A stretch of DNA of 64,000 nucleotides from Aquimonas sp041395245 (lineage in GTDB: Bacteria > Pseudomonadota > Gammaproteobacteria > Xanthomonadales > Xanthomonadaceae): the NCBI GenBank assembly GCA_041395245.1, contig JAWLAY010000009.1, positions 124,001-188,000 of the forward strand, read 5' to 3'. Below are positions 10,975-19,784 of the stretch, piece after piece. Position 1 is the stretch's first letter. Every line of letters starts with the position of its first letter. The notes beneath the pieces are model-generated. The model did not search any database, was not told where the DNA came from, and worked only from the letters and a program-made list of their open reading frames with translations. Both the position numbers and the translations under genes were made by a program.

Positions 10975-12459
10975 TCAAGTGGGTCGCCAGCGCGCGAGAC
11001 GAACCATCGCCAGCGTGTCGCGCTCGCAATAGGCCAGCAGGTTCAGACGAACTGTCTCTCGTTCAACCTCACTGGCGTTTGCATCGATGGCACTCAGATA
11101 ACCTGCCTGCGCAGCGTCACCGTCACCGATTTCCAGCGACGCGTAGTCGAGGTCAGGAGCGACGGTCGGGAGCACAGCTTTGATTGACCACGAGCCACGC
11201 ATGTCGCGGTGGTAGTAGTGCTCGCGGTAAATCGGAAGCAAGTCGACCATGCGCTCGATGAGGGCGTGCAATGCCACCTCCTGCGCAGGAAACATGCGCG
11301 CCAGCTCTTTAATGCGTGTTGCTTCGAAACTTTTGTTCCAGACCAGAATGGGCCCCTTCTCGCGCACCGCATCTAGAAGCGCGTCGACAAAGCCCGCCAT
11401 CGGCGCGGCCCCGCTGAGATCCAGAAATTGGCGATGATGCAGTGTTCCTTTGCCGGCTTCGATGTGGCAGGAGAACTGGAACGGCACCTGTTGAAACGGT
11501 CGTGTGCCCAGCCAACGTGGAGTGACGAACGCGATGGTTTCGAAGTCCAGGTAGTAGCGAGGAAAGGTGAGTGCATCGAGCACTGCACTGAGTTTCGGCG
11601 AGACATAGGGCTTGCCACTGCGCGTCGCCTGCGCGATGCGCAGGTGACGTGGATTGGACAAACGATCCATCGGTACCTTTCGCAGATCAAGGTAACCGTC
11701 CGCCCTCAGCGTATCGACGAGATCGGCGGCATGAGGCAATAGATCGACTGGAAACGCCGGCGGCGCCAGTTCGAAAGTTTGGCAATGGCTTCGACACGGG
11801 CACTCGTAAGGCTGCAGGCAGTGCGACCCGGTGCGGATGTCGGGCACTGGACCGGAAGCAACGCGCTTCAGTTTGGCAACGATGCGAGGAATCTCTGGCA
11901 GCTTGGTTTCAACCTCGTGGGTAATGTCCTGCAGCGTGAGCAGGCCTCTGAAGTCGCCCTCTCTGCGGTAGACAAACTCCCTGTTCACATGCGCTAAAAC
12001 GACGCAGTCAACCTTGCGTCCAGCACCGCGTGCCACCCACGTCTGGATGGCGCAATCCCAGATGTGCTCTTCTTTGACGGTTGTTGTTGACTTGACCTCG
12101 ATCAGCGTGTCACCGCGAGCTCGGCGCTCAAACGCATCGACGCGCACACGCACGCTCTGGTATTCGAAGGCGGCCTCGAATAACCGAGGACATAGCTCGC
12201 GTGATTTACGCAGTTCCGCCTGCGTGTCGGCAAGCGCCTGCGGGTACTGGCGATGGTCTGCAGCAATCAGCGTTCCGCCTCCGAGCAGATCCTGTGCCAA
12301 CACACCGAAGCGTGTGCCTTCATCCAGACGCTGCTGCGCGGCACCGCCCCACTCCACTGCATCGGGTTGATTCATTTCCAACCACAACCGCTTCTCGCAT
12401 TGGCGACCGGACTGGATGCGGGACTTCGAGAGCGCGGGTGCTCGACTAGGGGTAGGCAT
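10975..12459 (-). CDS. DUF2779 protein: Cas4-like PD-(D/E)XK domain fused to a DEDD exonuclease-like domain
   Basis: A 494-residue two-domain protein. The N-terminal half resembles Cas4/RecB-type nucleases, with D108 (RVDAF) and E121-V-K123 (LIEVKS) as the PD-(D/E)XK core. C21 (QCEKRLWLE) together with C214, C220, C222 and C226 looks like a Cas4-style iron-sulfur site. The C-terminal half (about 300-494) is DUF2779, an RNase H-fold exonuclease type: D305/E307 (YYLDFETIAF), D406 (MVDLLPI) and D481 (YCERDTLAM). Such fusions are predicted, not characterised, nucleases. It is flanked downstream by a small gene and upstream (89 bases) by a tandem AAA+ ATPase on the same strand. Confidence 0.85.
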   Translation of the reverse strand: MPTPSRAPALSKSRIQSGRQCEKRLWLEMNQPDAVEWGGAAQQRLDEGTRFGVLAQDLLGGGTLIAADHRQYPQALADTQAELRKSRELCPRLFEAAFEYQSVRVRVDAFERRARGDTLIEVKSTTTVKEEHIWDCAIQTWVARGAGRKVDCVVLAHVNREFVYRREGDFRGLLTLQDITHEVETKLPEIPRIVAKLKRVASGPVPDIRTGSHCLQPYECPCRSHCQTFELAPPAFPVDLLPHAADLVDTLRADGYLDLRKVPMDRLSNPRHLRIAQATRSGKPYVSPKLSAVLDALTFPRYYLDFETIAFVTPRWLGTRPFQQVPFQFSCHIEAGKGTLHHRQFLDLSGAAPMAGFVDALLDAVREKGPILVWNKSFEATRIKELARMFPAQEVALHALIERMVDLLPIYREHYYHRDMRGSWSIKAVLPTVAPDLDYASLEIGDGDAAQAGYLSAIDANASEVERETVRLNLLAYCERDTLAMVRLARWRPT

Positions 12460-12548
12460 GGGGGATGAAAATCCTCAAGGAAAAGTGTTTCTGGAGTAGG
12501 GCCAATTTTCTTGCGGCGGGCGCTGGTCTATTAATGATGAAGGGTCGC

Positions 12549-14729
12549 TCAGAATCCCATGGCCCGCGCCGGCGCTCCGGGTTTGATTCGTAGCTCGCCT
12601 TCCAGTAGATCGAGCAGTCGTGCTGGCGTCGGCGCTTCGCCATGCGTGCGTAGCTGCCGCAGCACGTTGGCGACGTCACCTGGAACGAGGCGGTCCATGC
12701 GATCCAAGCGGCGCAGTTCGTGCTCACTGAGCGAGGCGCCTCCGGTGGGATCAGTAACGCAGCGAAGCAAGGCGGCGCGTTGCTGCCGCGTCAGGTAGTC
12801 GAACCGAATTTTGAAGTCGAATCTTCGCAATGAAGCGGCGTCAAGGCTGTCCACAAGATTGGTCGACGCAATGAAAATGCCGTCGAACACCTCCATCTGC
12901 GCGAGCATTTCATTGACCCCGCTTACCTCCCAGCTGTGATGCGCACGACCGCGATCCTGCAGGAAGCTGTCGGCCTCGTCGATCAGCAGGATCGCATCTT
13001 CGTCGCTCGCTGCGCGAAAGGCATTGGCGAGGTTCTTCTCGGTGCCTCCGACCCACATACTGATCAAATCAGAGGCACGCTTGGCATGCAGTGGTTTGTC
13101 GATCACGGTAGCGAGGTGATGACCAAACGCGGTCTTGCCGGTGCCGGGTGGACCGTACAAGCAGAGCCGCGCATTGCGCCCTACCGCAAGACCGCGGGCA
13201 AGCGCTGCGAGGTCGCGGTCCGTATTGAGGAGTTTCGCGTCGTAGAAGGGCGGCAATTCGGGCGAGCGCCGCGGTGCCGCAAGGCCCATGGCCCGAAGCG
13301 AAAGCGTGGCGGCGTGTTCGGCCTCCCTATCGCGTTGATTCCGGTCACGGCTGTTCAATGCCTGGACGACCCGCGCCGCGCGCTGCACCTGCGCTGGTGA
13401 AAGGTGTTCCATCGCCGCAAGCGCTTCTTTTCCACTCAGCGACAGTTGGCCTTCGGGGAAATGACGTTCCACGATTCGGCGACGAACCTTATGCGGCGGC
13501 GTACGGAACTCCAAGGTCAAATCGAAGCGCCGCAAATGGGATGTATCGATGGCATCGATGCTGTTGCATAACCAAAGTGTAGGAACCGGGTTGTTCTCCA
13601 ATGTTTCATTGATCCACCCTTTAGCCGTTTCTTCGGGGGTGCTTCGGTTGCCAAATCCGAACAACGCTCCGCCAACATGATTGCGGCCAAACACGTCCTC
13701 GACCTCGTCGAAAAGCAGCAGTTGACGACGACGCATCGAAAGCAAGTTCTGCGCGAGACTGAGTGCGCGTAAGCGCCTTTTTCCGGAGATGGCATCGCCA
13801 TCGCTGTCCTCGTTCGGGACTTCATTCAAGTCAGCGCCCATTTCTTTCGCGAGAGTCCGCACGAACTCCGTCTTTCCGGTGCCTGGCGCCCCGTGAATCA
13901 GTAGGTTTACGCCCTTGCGTCGCTCTTCGACGCTTTTTTGCAGGTAACGGCAAAACATCTGAATCTCCAGCGTCGACGGGTAGTCGTCAAGCGAGAGGCT
14001 GGCCGGCGGTGGAGTGCGCAGCAGGTGCCGCAGAACCATGTCGTCGTCGAAATGCGGGGAGACCAGAAGTGTTGCGATTTTTGTCTCGATCTGCAGCGGA
14101 TGATGCCGTCGTCTGTAGGTGAATCCGTCATCCAGAAGACCGAGACGGCGAAGGTTTCCGGCCGAACCCATGGCCTTTTCCAGTTGCGCTGGCGTGTGGC
14201 CGATGGCATGACGAATCAGACGGCAGAACAGCTGTGGCATGAATGGCCCAAGACCGAACAGGGCATCGAAATGCGGCACCTGAGACACGATGACGGCGAA
14301 CCGCAACAGGTCGGCCTCGGCCTTCCCCAGGCGCGCAGCACGTGCCACGCGGGCAATGTTGTTGTCGAGCCTTGTTAATCTCGGCAAGCGGCGTGCCTCC
14401 AGGCGGCGGCGCTGCAGCGAGAGTTCCGTTCTCAGTTGATCGAGTGTCAGGCAGTCGTGGTGGTTCTTCTCCATTTCCAGACCCACCAGTGTCAGGAGGT
14501 CTTGATCGCGAATGTCCCCGTGGCGGTTGATCATGCGTGAAGCGATGCGTGCGCCTTCGATCATGCGCAGGGCATAAATGGCCGCCAGTCGATCCACCGG
14601 AGAGTCGCTGTCGAGGACGCGGAACGTTGGTTGATTGGGTGCCGAGACAGGCAATTCAGAGCCATCGCCGCACGTCGGCGCAGGGCTGTGGGTTGCGATC
14701 ACTTCGCGTTTTGAGCGGTGGCGGGTCAT
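12549..14729 (-). CDS. Tandem AAA+ ATPase of unknown role
   Basis: A 726-residue protein with a helical N-terminal region (about 1-260) and two AAA+ modules. Module 1 has Walker A GAPGTGKT (about 280) and Walker B LLLFDEVED (about 340). Module 2 has Walker A GPPGTGKT (about 526) and Walker B ILLIDEADSF (about 584). Both carry an LRRFD motif after sensor 1, as in protein-remodelling AAA ATPases. The frame stays open to 15581, but that extension runs antisense to the cytochrome gene. The ATG at 14729 is preceded by AAAGGAG at proper spacing. No membrane segment or nuclease domain is seen. It heads the minus-strand block with the DUF2779 and PD-(D/E)XK genes. Confidence 0.85.
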   Translation of the reverse strand: MTRHRSKREVIATHSPAPTCGDGSELPVSAPNQPTFRVLDSDSPVDRLAAIYALRMIEGARIASRMINRHGDIRDQDLLTLVGLEMEKNHHDCLTLDQLRTELSLQRRRLEARRLPRLTRLDNNIARVARAARLGKAEADLLRFAVIVSQVPHFDALFGLGPFMPQLFCRLIRHAIGHTPAQLEKAMGSAGNLRRLGLLDDGFTYRRRHHPLQIETKIATLLVSPHFDDDMVLRHLLRTPPPASLSLDDYPSTLEIQMFCRYLQKSVEERRKGVNLLIHGAPGTGKTEFVRTLAKEMGADLNEVPNEDSDGDAISGKRRLRALSLAQNLLSMRRRQLLLFDEVEDVFGRNHVGGALFGFGNRSTPEETAKGWINETLENNPVPTLWLCNSIDAIDTSHLRRFDLTLEFRTPPHKVRRRIVERHFPEGQLSLSGKEALAAMEHLSPAQVQRAARVVQALNSRDRNQRDREAEHAATLSLRAMGLAAPRRSPELPPFYDAKLLNTDRDLAALARGLAVGRNARLCLYGPPGTGKTAFGHHLATVIDKPLHAKRASDLISMWVGGTEKNLANAFRAASDEDAILLIDEADSFLQDRGRAHHSWEVSGVNEMLAQMEVFDGIFIASTNLVDSLDAASLRRFDFKIRFDYLTRQQRAALLRCVTDPTGGASLSEHELRRLDRMDRLVPGDVANVLRQLRTHGEAPTPARLLDLLEGELRIKPGAPARAMGF

Positions 14730-14969
14730 GGGCATCTCCTTTGATGCCATGATGTGGTCCGTTTGCGACAACTGGTGTCGCGTTGACGTGGTGAAAGTGA
14801 ACCGCCACGGGGCCGGGGTGGTTCGCTTTCCTTTGCGTGGCGTGTAGCGACTCCGCCGCCTGGTTTTGCGGCGTCCGGGCGGATCGCTATACTGCGCCGC
14901 AGTTCTCGCGCCGCCGTCGTGGGTCAGCGGGCGCGGCGTTCCTTTTTTCCGACTTTGCAGGTGGTTTCC

Positions 14970-15485
14970 GTGAGCACACACGATTCGGTGTTTCTCAAGC
15001 GTTTCTCGATGATCATCGCCTTTCTGGTGGTCGTGACGATCCTCCTGATTGCGGCCGCCAAGTACCTGTACACCTTCCATCCCACAGAACCGAATCCGGT
15101 CAACGCGGCGCGCGTCACCGAGCGTCTGCAGCCGGTGGGTGCGGTGCATTCGGGCGAGACCGGTGCCGCCGCCATTGCCGCCGCCGCGCAGGCCGCAACC
15201 GCTGCGGCGGCAACGCAGACTGCGTTTGATGGCAGCTTGGACGGCAGCGTGATTTTCAATGGCGCCTGCAACGCCTGCCACGGCACCGGCGCCGCCGGTG
15301 CGCCGATGTTGACCAAGGATGCCTGGACTGCGCGTCAGGCGCAGGGCATCGAGACACTGGTGAAACATGCGACCGAAGGCTATCAGGGTGCCGCAGGGCT
15401 TATGCCTGCGCGTGGCGGCAACCCGGCCATCAGCGACGAACAGATCGACGCCACCGTGCGTTGGATGCTCGACAACCTGAAGTAA
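14970..15485 (+). CDS. Cytochrome c5-type membrane-anchored c-type cytochrome
   Basis: A 171-residue electron carrier. One N-terminal membrane anchor (about residues 13-32) is followed by an Ala-rich periplasmic linker and a single class I cytochrome c domain, with heme-binding CNACH at residues 100-104 and a probable axial Met in GLMPARGG near 149. The GTG at 14970 is chosen for its GGTGG ribosome site and because it places the anchor correctly; the ORF is open upstream. It is divergent from the tandem AAA+ gene and followed by an intrinsic terminator, so it is a single-gene unit. Confidence 0.88.
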   Translation: MSTHDSVFLKRFSMIIAFLVVVTILLIAAAKYLYTFHPTEPNPVNAARVTERLQPVGAVHSGETGAAAIAAAAQAATAAAATQTAFDGSLDGSVIFNGACNACHGTGAAGAPMLTKDAWTARQAQGIETLVKHATEGYQGAAGLMPARGGNPAISDEQIDATVRWMLDNLK

Positions 15486-15507
15486 TCGCCACGTATCGTC
15501 TTCAGCA

Positions 15508-15535
15508 GACGCCGCCTCCGGGCGGCGTCTTCGTC
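15508..15535 (+). terminator. Intrinsic terminator after the cytochrome gene
   Basis: A 9-bp perfect stem, GACGCCGCC and GGCGGCGTC, around a TCCG loop, followed by TTCGTCT. It lies 22 bases past the cytochrome stop codon. The U-tract is short and interrupted, so efficiency is uncertain. Confidence 0.7.
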
Positions 15536-15564
15536 TCACGCCCCGTCGTTCGACTGGAATCGCC

Positions 15565-17376
15565 ATGTCCCCGCAATGCAAGCCTTTCGCCGTATTGAAA
15601 CCCGTGAGCCTGTTCGCGCTTGGCGCGCTGCTGGCGGGCTGCGATGCCCCGGCGAACCATCAAGAGATTCCCAATTCGCCGCGTAATCTGGGCCAGCTGC
15701 AGGGCAGCGGTAGTCGCAGCGAGTTCGAAGGGCAACGTCTGCAGGTTCAGGCGGTGGTGACCGGCAACTTTGTCAAAGGACTGGGCGGTTTCTACCTGCA
15801 GGATGCGGTCGGCGAGGATGACGGCGATCCGTCCACCTCGGATGCGGTGTTCGTGGTCTGGTCGCGCGATGCACAGCCTGCGGTGCGACGCGGCGACCGC
15901 GTGCGTGTCAACGGCGTCGTGCGCGAGGCGGGCGACGGCGATCACACCCAGACGCAGCTGCAGGATGCGCAGGTCGAGGTGTTGGGACGTGCCGCGGCGA
16001 AGGCGGTCGCGCTGTCCGCAGCACCCGCCAGCGCCGCCGATTGGGAGCGCTACGAAAGCATGTGGCTGCGCATCGACGCGCCGCTGCGCATCAGCGGCAA
16101 CGACAGTCTGCTTCGTTTCGGCGAATTGACCGTGAGCTTTGGCGAGCGCCTGATCGCACCCACGGAAATGTATCCCCCCGGCCCGGAAGCACGCGCGCTG
16201 CAGGCCGACAACGCGCGCCGCACGCTGACACTGGACGACGCGCGGCGCAGCGAATACCCCGAAAAGCTTTGGTTCCTGCCCGTCATGCCGGACGGCAGCC
16301 AACCGCTGCGTGCCGGTTCGGTGTTGAACGGGGCCGAGGGCATTCTGGAGTCGCGTCCGTGGGGCTGGGCCTTGCAACTGACCGACGAACTGAAAGTGCA
16401 ATCGCAGGCCGCGCGCCCGGCCGTTCCGGCCGCACCGGATGGCCTCCGCGTCGCCTCGTTCAACGTGCTGAACTATTTCAATGGCAATGGTCGGGGCGGT
16501 AATTTCCCTACCGAGCGCGGCGCGCGGTCGGCCGCCGAACTGCAGCGCCAGCGGGAAAAAATCGTCGCCGCCATCACGGCACTGCAGGCCGATGTCGTCG
16601 CCTTGCTGGAGATCGAGAACGATGGCGACGGCAAGTCCAGCGCTATTGCCGAACTGGTCGGCGCACTCAATCAGGCGCTGGGTGATGCGGGCGACTACGA
16701 CTGGGTTCGCGTCGGTAAGGATGCCGGTTCGGACGCGATCCGCGTTGCCCTGATCTATCGGCGCCAGCGCGTGCAACCGCAGGGCGAACCCGCCGTATTG
16801 AAAACCCCACCCTTCGATGACCTGCACCGCGTACCGCTGGCGCAGGCCTTCAGCACGACGCTTGGCCTGCAGCCGTTCACTGTCGTTGCCAATCACTGGA
16901 AATCGAAAGGCGGCTGCGAGAAGGCCGAAGGTGGCAACCGCGATCAGGGTGATGGTCAGGGCTGCTGGAATGCCGCACGCGTCGACGCCGCACGCGCGCT
17001 GGACGAATGGCTTGCTGCCGACCCCACCGGGATCGGCAATGGACGCACCCTGTTGATCGGCGATCTGAACAGCTACAGCCAGGAAGACCCGCTGCGGCTG
17101 CTGCGCAATGCGGGTTGGGTCGATGCCCACAGCCGCGATAGCGAAGCGAGCCACCACAGCTTCGTCTACCGTGGCCTGGGTGGTCGCCTGGACCATGCCT
17201 TCCTGTCACCCGCTCTGGTCGGCGATGTGAGTGCCGCCGAGGTCTGGGGAATCAACGCCGACGAAAGCGACGCCTTCGGCTATGGCCAAGTCAAACAGGT
17301 CAACCCCGATGACGCGGTGTTCCGCAGCTCGGACCACGATCCGCTACTGCTGGATCTGCGCGCGGGTACACCTTGA
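15565..17376 (+). CDS. ExeM/NucH family extracellular endonuclease, lipoprotein
   Basis: A 603-residue secreted nuclease. A lipoprotein signal peptide ends in the lipobox LLAGC (Cys about residue 29), so the protein is probably anchored to the outer membrane. The N-terminal half contains OB-fold-like strands typical of ExeM/NucH. The C-terminal half (from about 292) is an endonuclease/exonuclease/phosphatase domain with RVASFNVLNYF, ALLEIEND, VANHWKSKGG, LLIGDLNSY and the final SSDHDPLLLDL. Family members degrade extracellular DNA for nutrition or biofilm remodelling. Start ATG at 15565. Confidence 0.9.
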   Translation: MSPQCKPFAVLKPVSLFALGALLAGCDAPANHQEIPNSPRNLGQLQGSGSRSEFEGQRLQVQAVVTGNFVKGLGGFYLQDAVGEDDGDPSTSDAVFVVWSRDAQPAVRRGDRVRVNGVVREAGDGDHTQTQLQDAQVEVLGRAAAKAVALSAAPASAADWERYESMWLRIDAPLRISGNDSLLRFGELTVSFGERLIAPTEMYPPGPEARALQADNARRTLTLDDARRSEYPEKLWFLPVMPDGSQPLRAGSVLNGAEGILESRPWGWALQLTDELKVQSQAARPAVPAAPDGLRVASFNVLNYFNGNGRGGNFPTERGARSAAELQRQREKIVAAITALQADVVALLEIENDGDGKSSAIAELVGALNQALGDAGDYDWVRVGKDAGSDAIRVALIYRRQRVQPQGEPAVLKTPPFDDLHRVPLAQAFSTTLGLQPFTVVANHWKSKGGCEKAEGGNRDQGDGQGCWNAARVDAARALDEWLAADPTGIGNGRTLLIGDLNSYSQEDPLRLLRNAGWVDAHSRDSEASHHSFVYRGLGGRLDHAFLSPALVGDVSAAEVWGINADESDAFGYGQVKQVNPDDAVFRSSDHDPLLLDLRAGTP

Positions 17377-17420
17377 CGACGCGTTATGATGCCGACAGCC
17401 ACTTCGGTTCATCAGGTGCC

Positions 17421-18101
17421 ATGAGCCAACCCATCCTCCCCAGCGCCTTCCCCGATCATGCGTCGGATCTGTCGATCCCCGGCCCGGCGGGCGTGCTGGA
17501 GGTCGCCGTCGATGTACCGGAGCCGCAACTGGAACGCGCGGGCACGGTGATCCTGTGTCATCCGCATCCGCTGCACGGCGGGACCATGCACAACAAGGTC
17601 GTCACCATGGCCGAGCGCAGTCTGCGCGAACTCGGCCTGCACACGGTGCGCTTCAACTTCCGCGGCGTGGGCGGTTCGGCAGGAAGTTACGACGATGGCC
17701 GCGGCGAAACGCTCGACCTGCTCGCGGTAGCCGAATGGGTGCAGCAAGTCCGTCCCAATGATGCGCTCTGGCTGTGCGGTTTTTCCTTTGGCGCCTATGT
17801 CGCGTTACTGGGTGCGAGACATTTGCCGATTCGACAGATGATCTCGCTGGCGCCGCCGGCAGGACGCTGGGATTTTTCCGCCGTGCTGGCACCGGATTGT
17901 CCCTGGCTGGTAATCCAGGGCGAGGACGACGATGTGGTTGATCCCGCGGCGGTTTACGCCTGGGTGGAGTCCATGCCGCAGAAACCGCACCTGGTGCGCA
18001 TGCCGGATACCGGCCATTTCTTTCATCGGCGTCTGATGGACCTGCGCGGGGCGATCAAGAACGGCGTACGCGCCCAGTTGCCACCGCTGCTCAATCCCTG
18101 A
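17421..18101 (+). CDS. Alpha/beta hydrolase, DUF-type small serine hydrolase
   Basis: A 226-residue cytoplasmic alpha/beta hydrolase. It has the oxyanion segment CHPHPLHGGTMHN, the RFNFRGVGGSAGSYD strand typical of this family, the nucleophile elbow CGFSFGAY, an acidic residue in VIQGEDDDVVDP and the catalytic His in TGHFFHRR. The substrate is unknown. A TTG at 17373 overlapping the exeM-like stop would give a longer form; the ATG at 17421 is preferred because the homologous core begins shortly after it. The next gene (zapE) follows after 6 bases, so the two are likely co-transcribed. Confidence 0.85.
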   Translation: MSQPILPSAFPDHASDLSIPGPAGVLEVAVDVPEPQLERAGTVILCHPHPLHGGTMHNKVVTMAERSLRELGLHTVRFNFRGVGGSAGSYDDGRGETLDLLAVAEWVQQVRPNDALWLCGFSFGAYVALLGARHLPIRQMISLAPPAGRWDFSAVLAPDCPWLVIQGEDDDVVDPAAVYAWVESMPQKPHLVRMPDTGHFFHRRLMDLRGAIKNGVRAQLPPLLNP

Positions 18102-18107
18102 TTCGAC

Positions 18108-19205
18108 GTGTCACCCGGCCTTCTTCCCAGCGACATCTACGCCCAGGGCGTGCAGCGTGGCCGCTGGCAGGATGATGCAGCGCAGCGCGCCGTGCTTGTC
18201 GAGCTGGATCGCATCCACGTCGCCGTCTCGGCGATTCCGCAAGCCGGGCTGTTCACCCGTTTCCGTCGCCGTCTGCAGGGCCGTCGACCCATCCCCGGCC
18301 TATATCTCTGGGGGGGCGTCGGGCGCGGCAAGACCTTTTTGGTCGACCTGTTGTTCGCGTCGGTGCCGCACCCGCGTAAACAACGGCAGCACTTCCATCG
18401 CTTCATGGGCGACGTGCATTCACGGCTGCGCGCGCTTCCCGGACGCAGCGATCCGCTGGCAGATGTCGCCGATGCCTTGGCCGAAGAGATTGATCTGCTC
18501 TGCCTGGACGAGTTCTTCGTCAGCGACATCGGCGACGCGATGATTCTGGGCCGCCTGTTTGAACACCTGTTTGCCCGCGATGTCTGCCTGGTCACGACAT
18601 CGAACACCGTGCCGGACAATCTCTACCGCGATGGTCTGCAGCGCGAACGTTTCCTGCCTGCCATCGCCTTGTTGAAGTCCCATTGCGTGGTGCATGCCAT
18701 CGACAGCAGCACCGACTATCGGCTGCGCACGCTGCAACAGGCGCGGGTCTACGTCACACCCTTGGGTCACGAAGCCGAAGACGCGCTGCTGCGCACCTGG
18801 GACGCATTGACCGCTGACGAAGCGGTGGATGATTCACCGCTGCGCATCAATGATCGCCAGATCGCCTTCCGGCGTCGCAGCGAGGGCGCGATCTGGTTCG
18901 ATTTCGATGTGCTTTGCGATGGACCACGCTCGGTGGCCGACTACATCGAACTGGCGCGCGACTTCCACACCGTGTTTCTCTCCAACGTGCCGTCGCTGGA
19001 CGCCAGCCACGACAACGCCGCACGACGCTTCGTGCATCTGGTGGATGAGTTCTACGACCGCGCGGTCAACCTGATCATCTCGGCCGCCGAACCGGTACTG
19101 TCGATCTACCAGGGTGAACGCCTGCGACACGAGTTCGAACGCACTGGCAGTCGCCTGATCGAAATGCAGTCGGAAGCCTATCTGGCGCGCGAACATCAGC
19201 CCTGA
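18108..19205 (+). CDS. zapE: Cell division protein ZapE (AFG1-like P-loop ATPase)
   Basis: A 365-residue P-loop ATPase that in E. coli acts at the Z-ring and, in mitochondria (AFG1), in membrane protein quality control. Walker A is GGVGRGKTFLVD (about 68-79) and Walker B is IDLLCLDEFFVSDIGDA (about 129-145), followed by the conserved TTSNTVPDNLYRDGLQRERFLPAI split as sensor and arginine region. Length is typical (about 370). Starts at GTG, 6 bases after the hydrolase gene. Confidence 0.93.
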   Translation: MSPGLLPSDIYAQGVQRGRWQDDAAQRAVLVELDRIHVAVSAIPQAGLFTRFRRRLQGRRPIPGLYLWGGVGRGKTFLVDLLFASVPHPRKQRQHFHRFMGDVHSRLRALPGRSDPLADVADALAEEIDLLCLDEFFVSDIGDAMILGRLFEHLFARDVCLVTTSNTVPDNLYRDGLQRERFLPAIALLKSHCVVHAIDSSTDYRLRTLQQARVYVTPLGHEAEDALLRTWDALTADEAVDDSPLRINDRQIAFRRRSEGAIWFDFDVLCDGPRSVADYIELARDFHTVFLSNVPSLDASHDNAARRFVHLVDEFYDRAVNLIISAAEPVLSIYQGERLRHEFERTGSRLIEMQSEAYLAREHQP

Positions 19206-19354
19206 AACGGCATGCATGGCGTCGCGGAACACGATTTGGCTGTCAATCGGGCAAATTCACCCGGAAAACCGCAGCAAACGGGCTTCCCCCGCCGCGCCAA
19301 GCTTGGCAAACTGCGCTCGCCGCATTCCCGTCGGCTCGATTGAACGGAAACTCA

Positions 19355-19624
19355 ATGAACAAGCAGGAACTTATCGCCGCTGTGGCGGCCCAGGCTGAAC
19401 TCTCCAAGGCGGATGCCGCACGCGCCGTTGACGCATTCGTGTCCACCATCAGCGACGCTCTGGCCGCTGGCGACAGCGTGACCTTGGTTGGCTTCGGCAC
19501 CTTCGCGGTCAAGGCTCGCGCCGCCCGCACCGGTCGCAACCCGCAGACTGGCGAAGAGATCAAGATCAAGGCGTCGAAGAACCCGACCTTCAAGGCCGGC
19601 AAGGCACTCAAGGACGCGCTGTAA
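19355..19624 (+). CDS. hup: HU family DNA-binding protein
   Basis: An 89-residue histone-like protein that bends DNA as a dimer. The whole family consensus is present: MNKQELI at the start, SKADAARAVDAF, VGFGTFAV at the start of the arm and the DNA-binding RTGRNPQTG, ending FKAGKALKDAL. The ATG at 19355 has GGAAA upstream; five extra codons are open but not needed. A strong terminator follows, so it is a single-gene unit. Whether it is the alpha or beta type cannot be decided. Confidence 0.95.
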   Translation: MNKQELIAAVAAQAELSKADAARAVDAFVSTISDALAAGDSVTLVGFGTFAVKARAARTGRNPQTGEEIKIKASKNPTFKAGKALKDAL

Positions 19625-19660
19625 GCGACCTTTGCTGCGCACGCCACGCAGCACCCGGAC

Positions 19661-19698
19661 AAACCCGTTGCATCGCAAGATGTGGCGGGTTTTTCTTT
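19661..19698 (+). terminator. Intrinsic terminator after hup
   Basis: A 14-bp stem (AAACCCGTTGCATC with GATGTGGCGGGTTT, including G-U pairs) closed by a GCAA tetraloop and followed by TTCTTT. It lies 36 bases after the HU stop codon. Confidence 0.85.
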
Positions 19699-19784
19699 GC
19701 GCTGAAAATGGCACTGCGCAATTGCGCAGCTCGCAGGGTCTGGCCTGATAACATCGACAGCCCGACTTAACGCCGCGCCCCGCC

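Noticed and set aside
14730..15581. N-terminal extension of the tandem AAA+ frame (to 1010 codons)
   Set aside because: It runs antisense to the cytochrome c5 gene, has low-complexity composition, and the ATG at 14729 has a strong AAAGGAG site.
15502..17196. 564-codon minus-strand frame
   Set aside because: Antisense to the ExeM/NucH nuclease gene, whose catalytic motifs are intact; no domain in the reverse frame.
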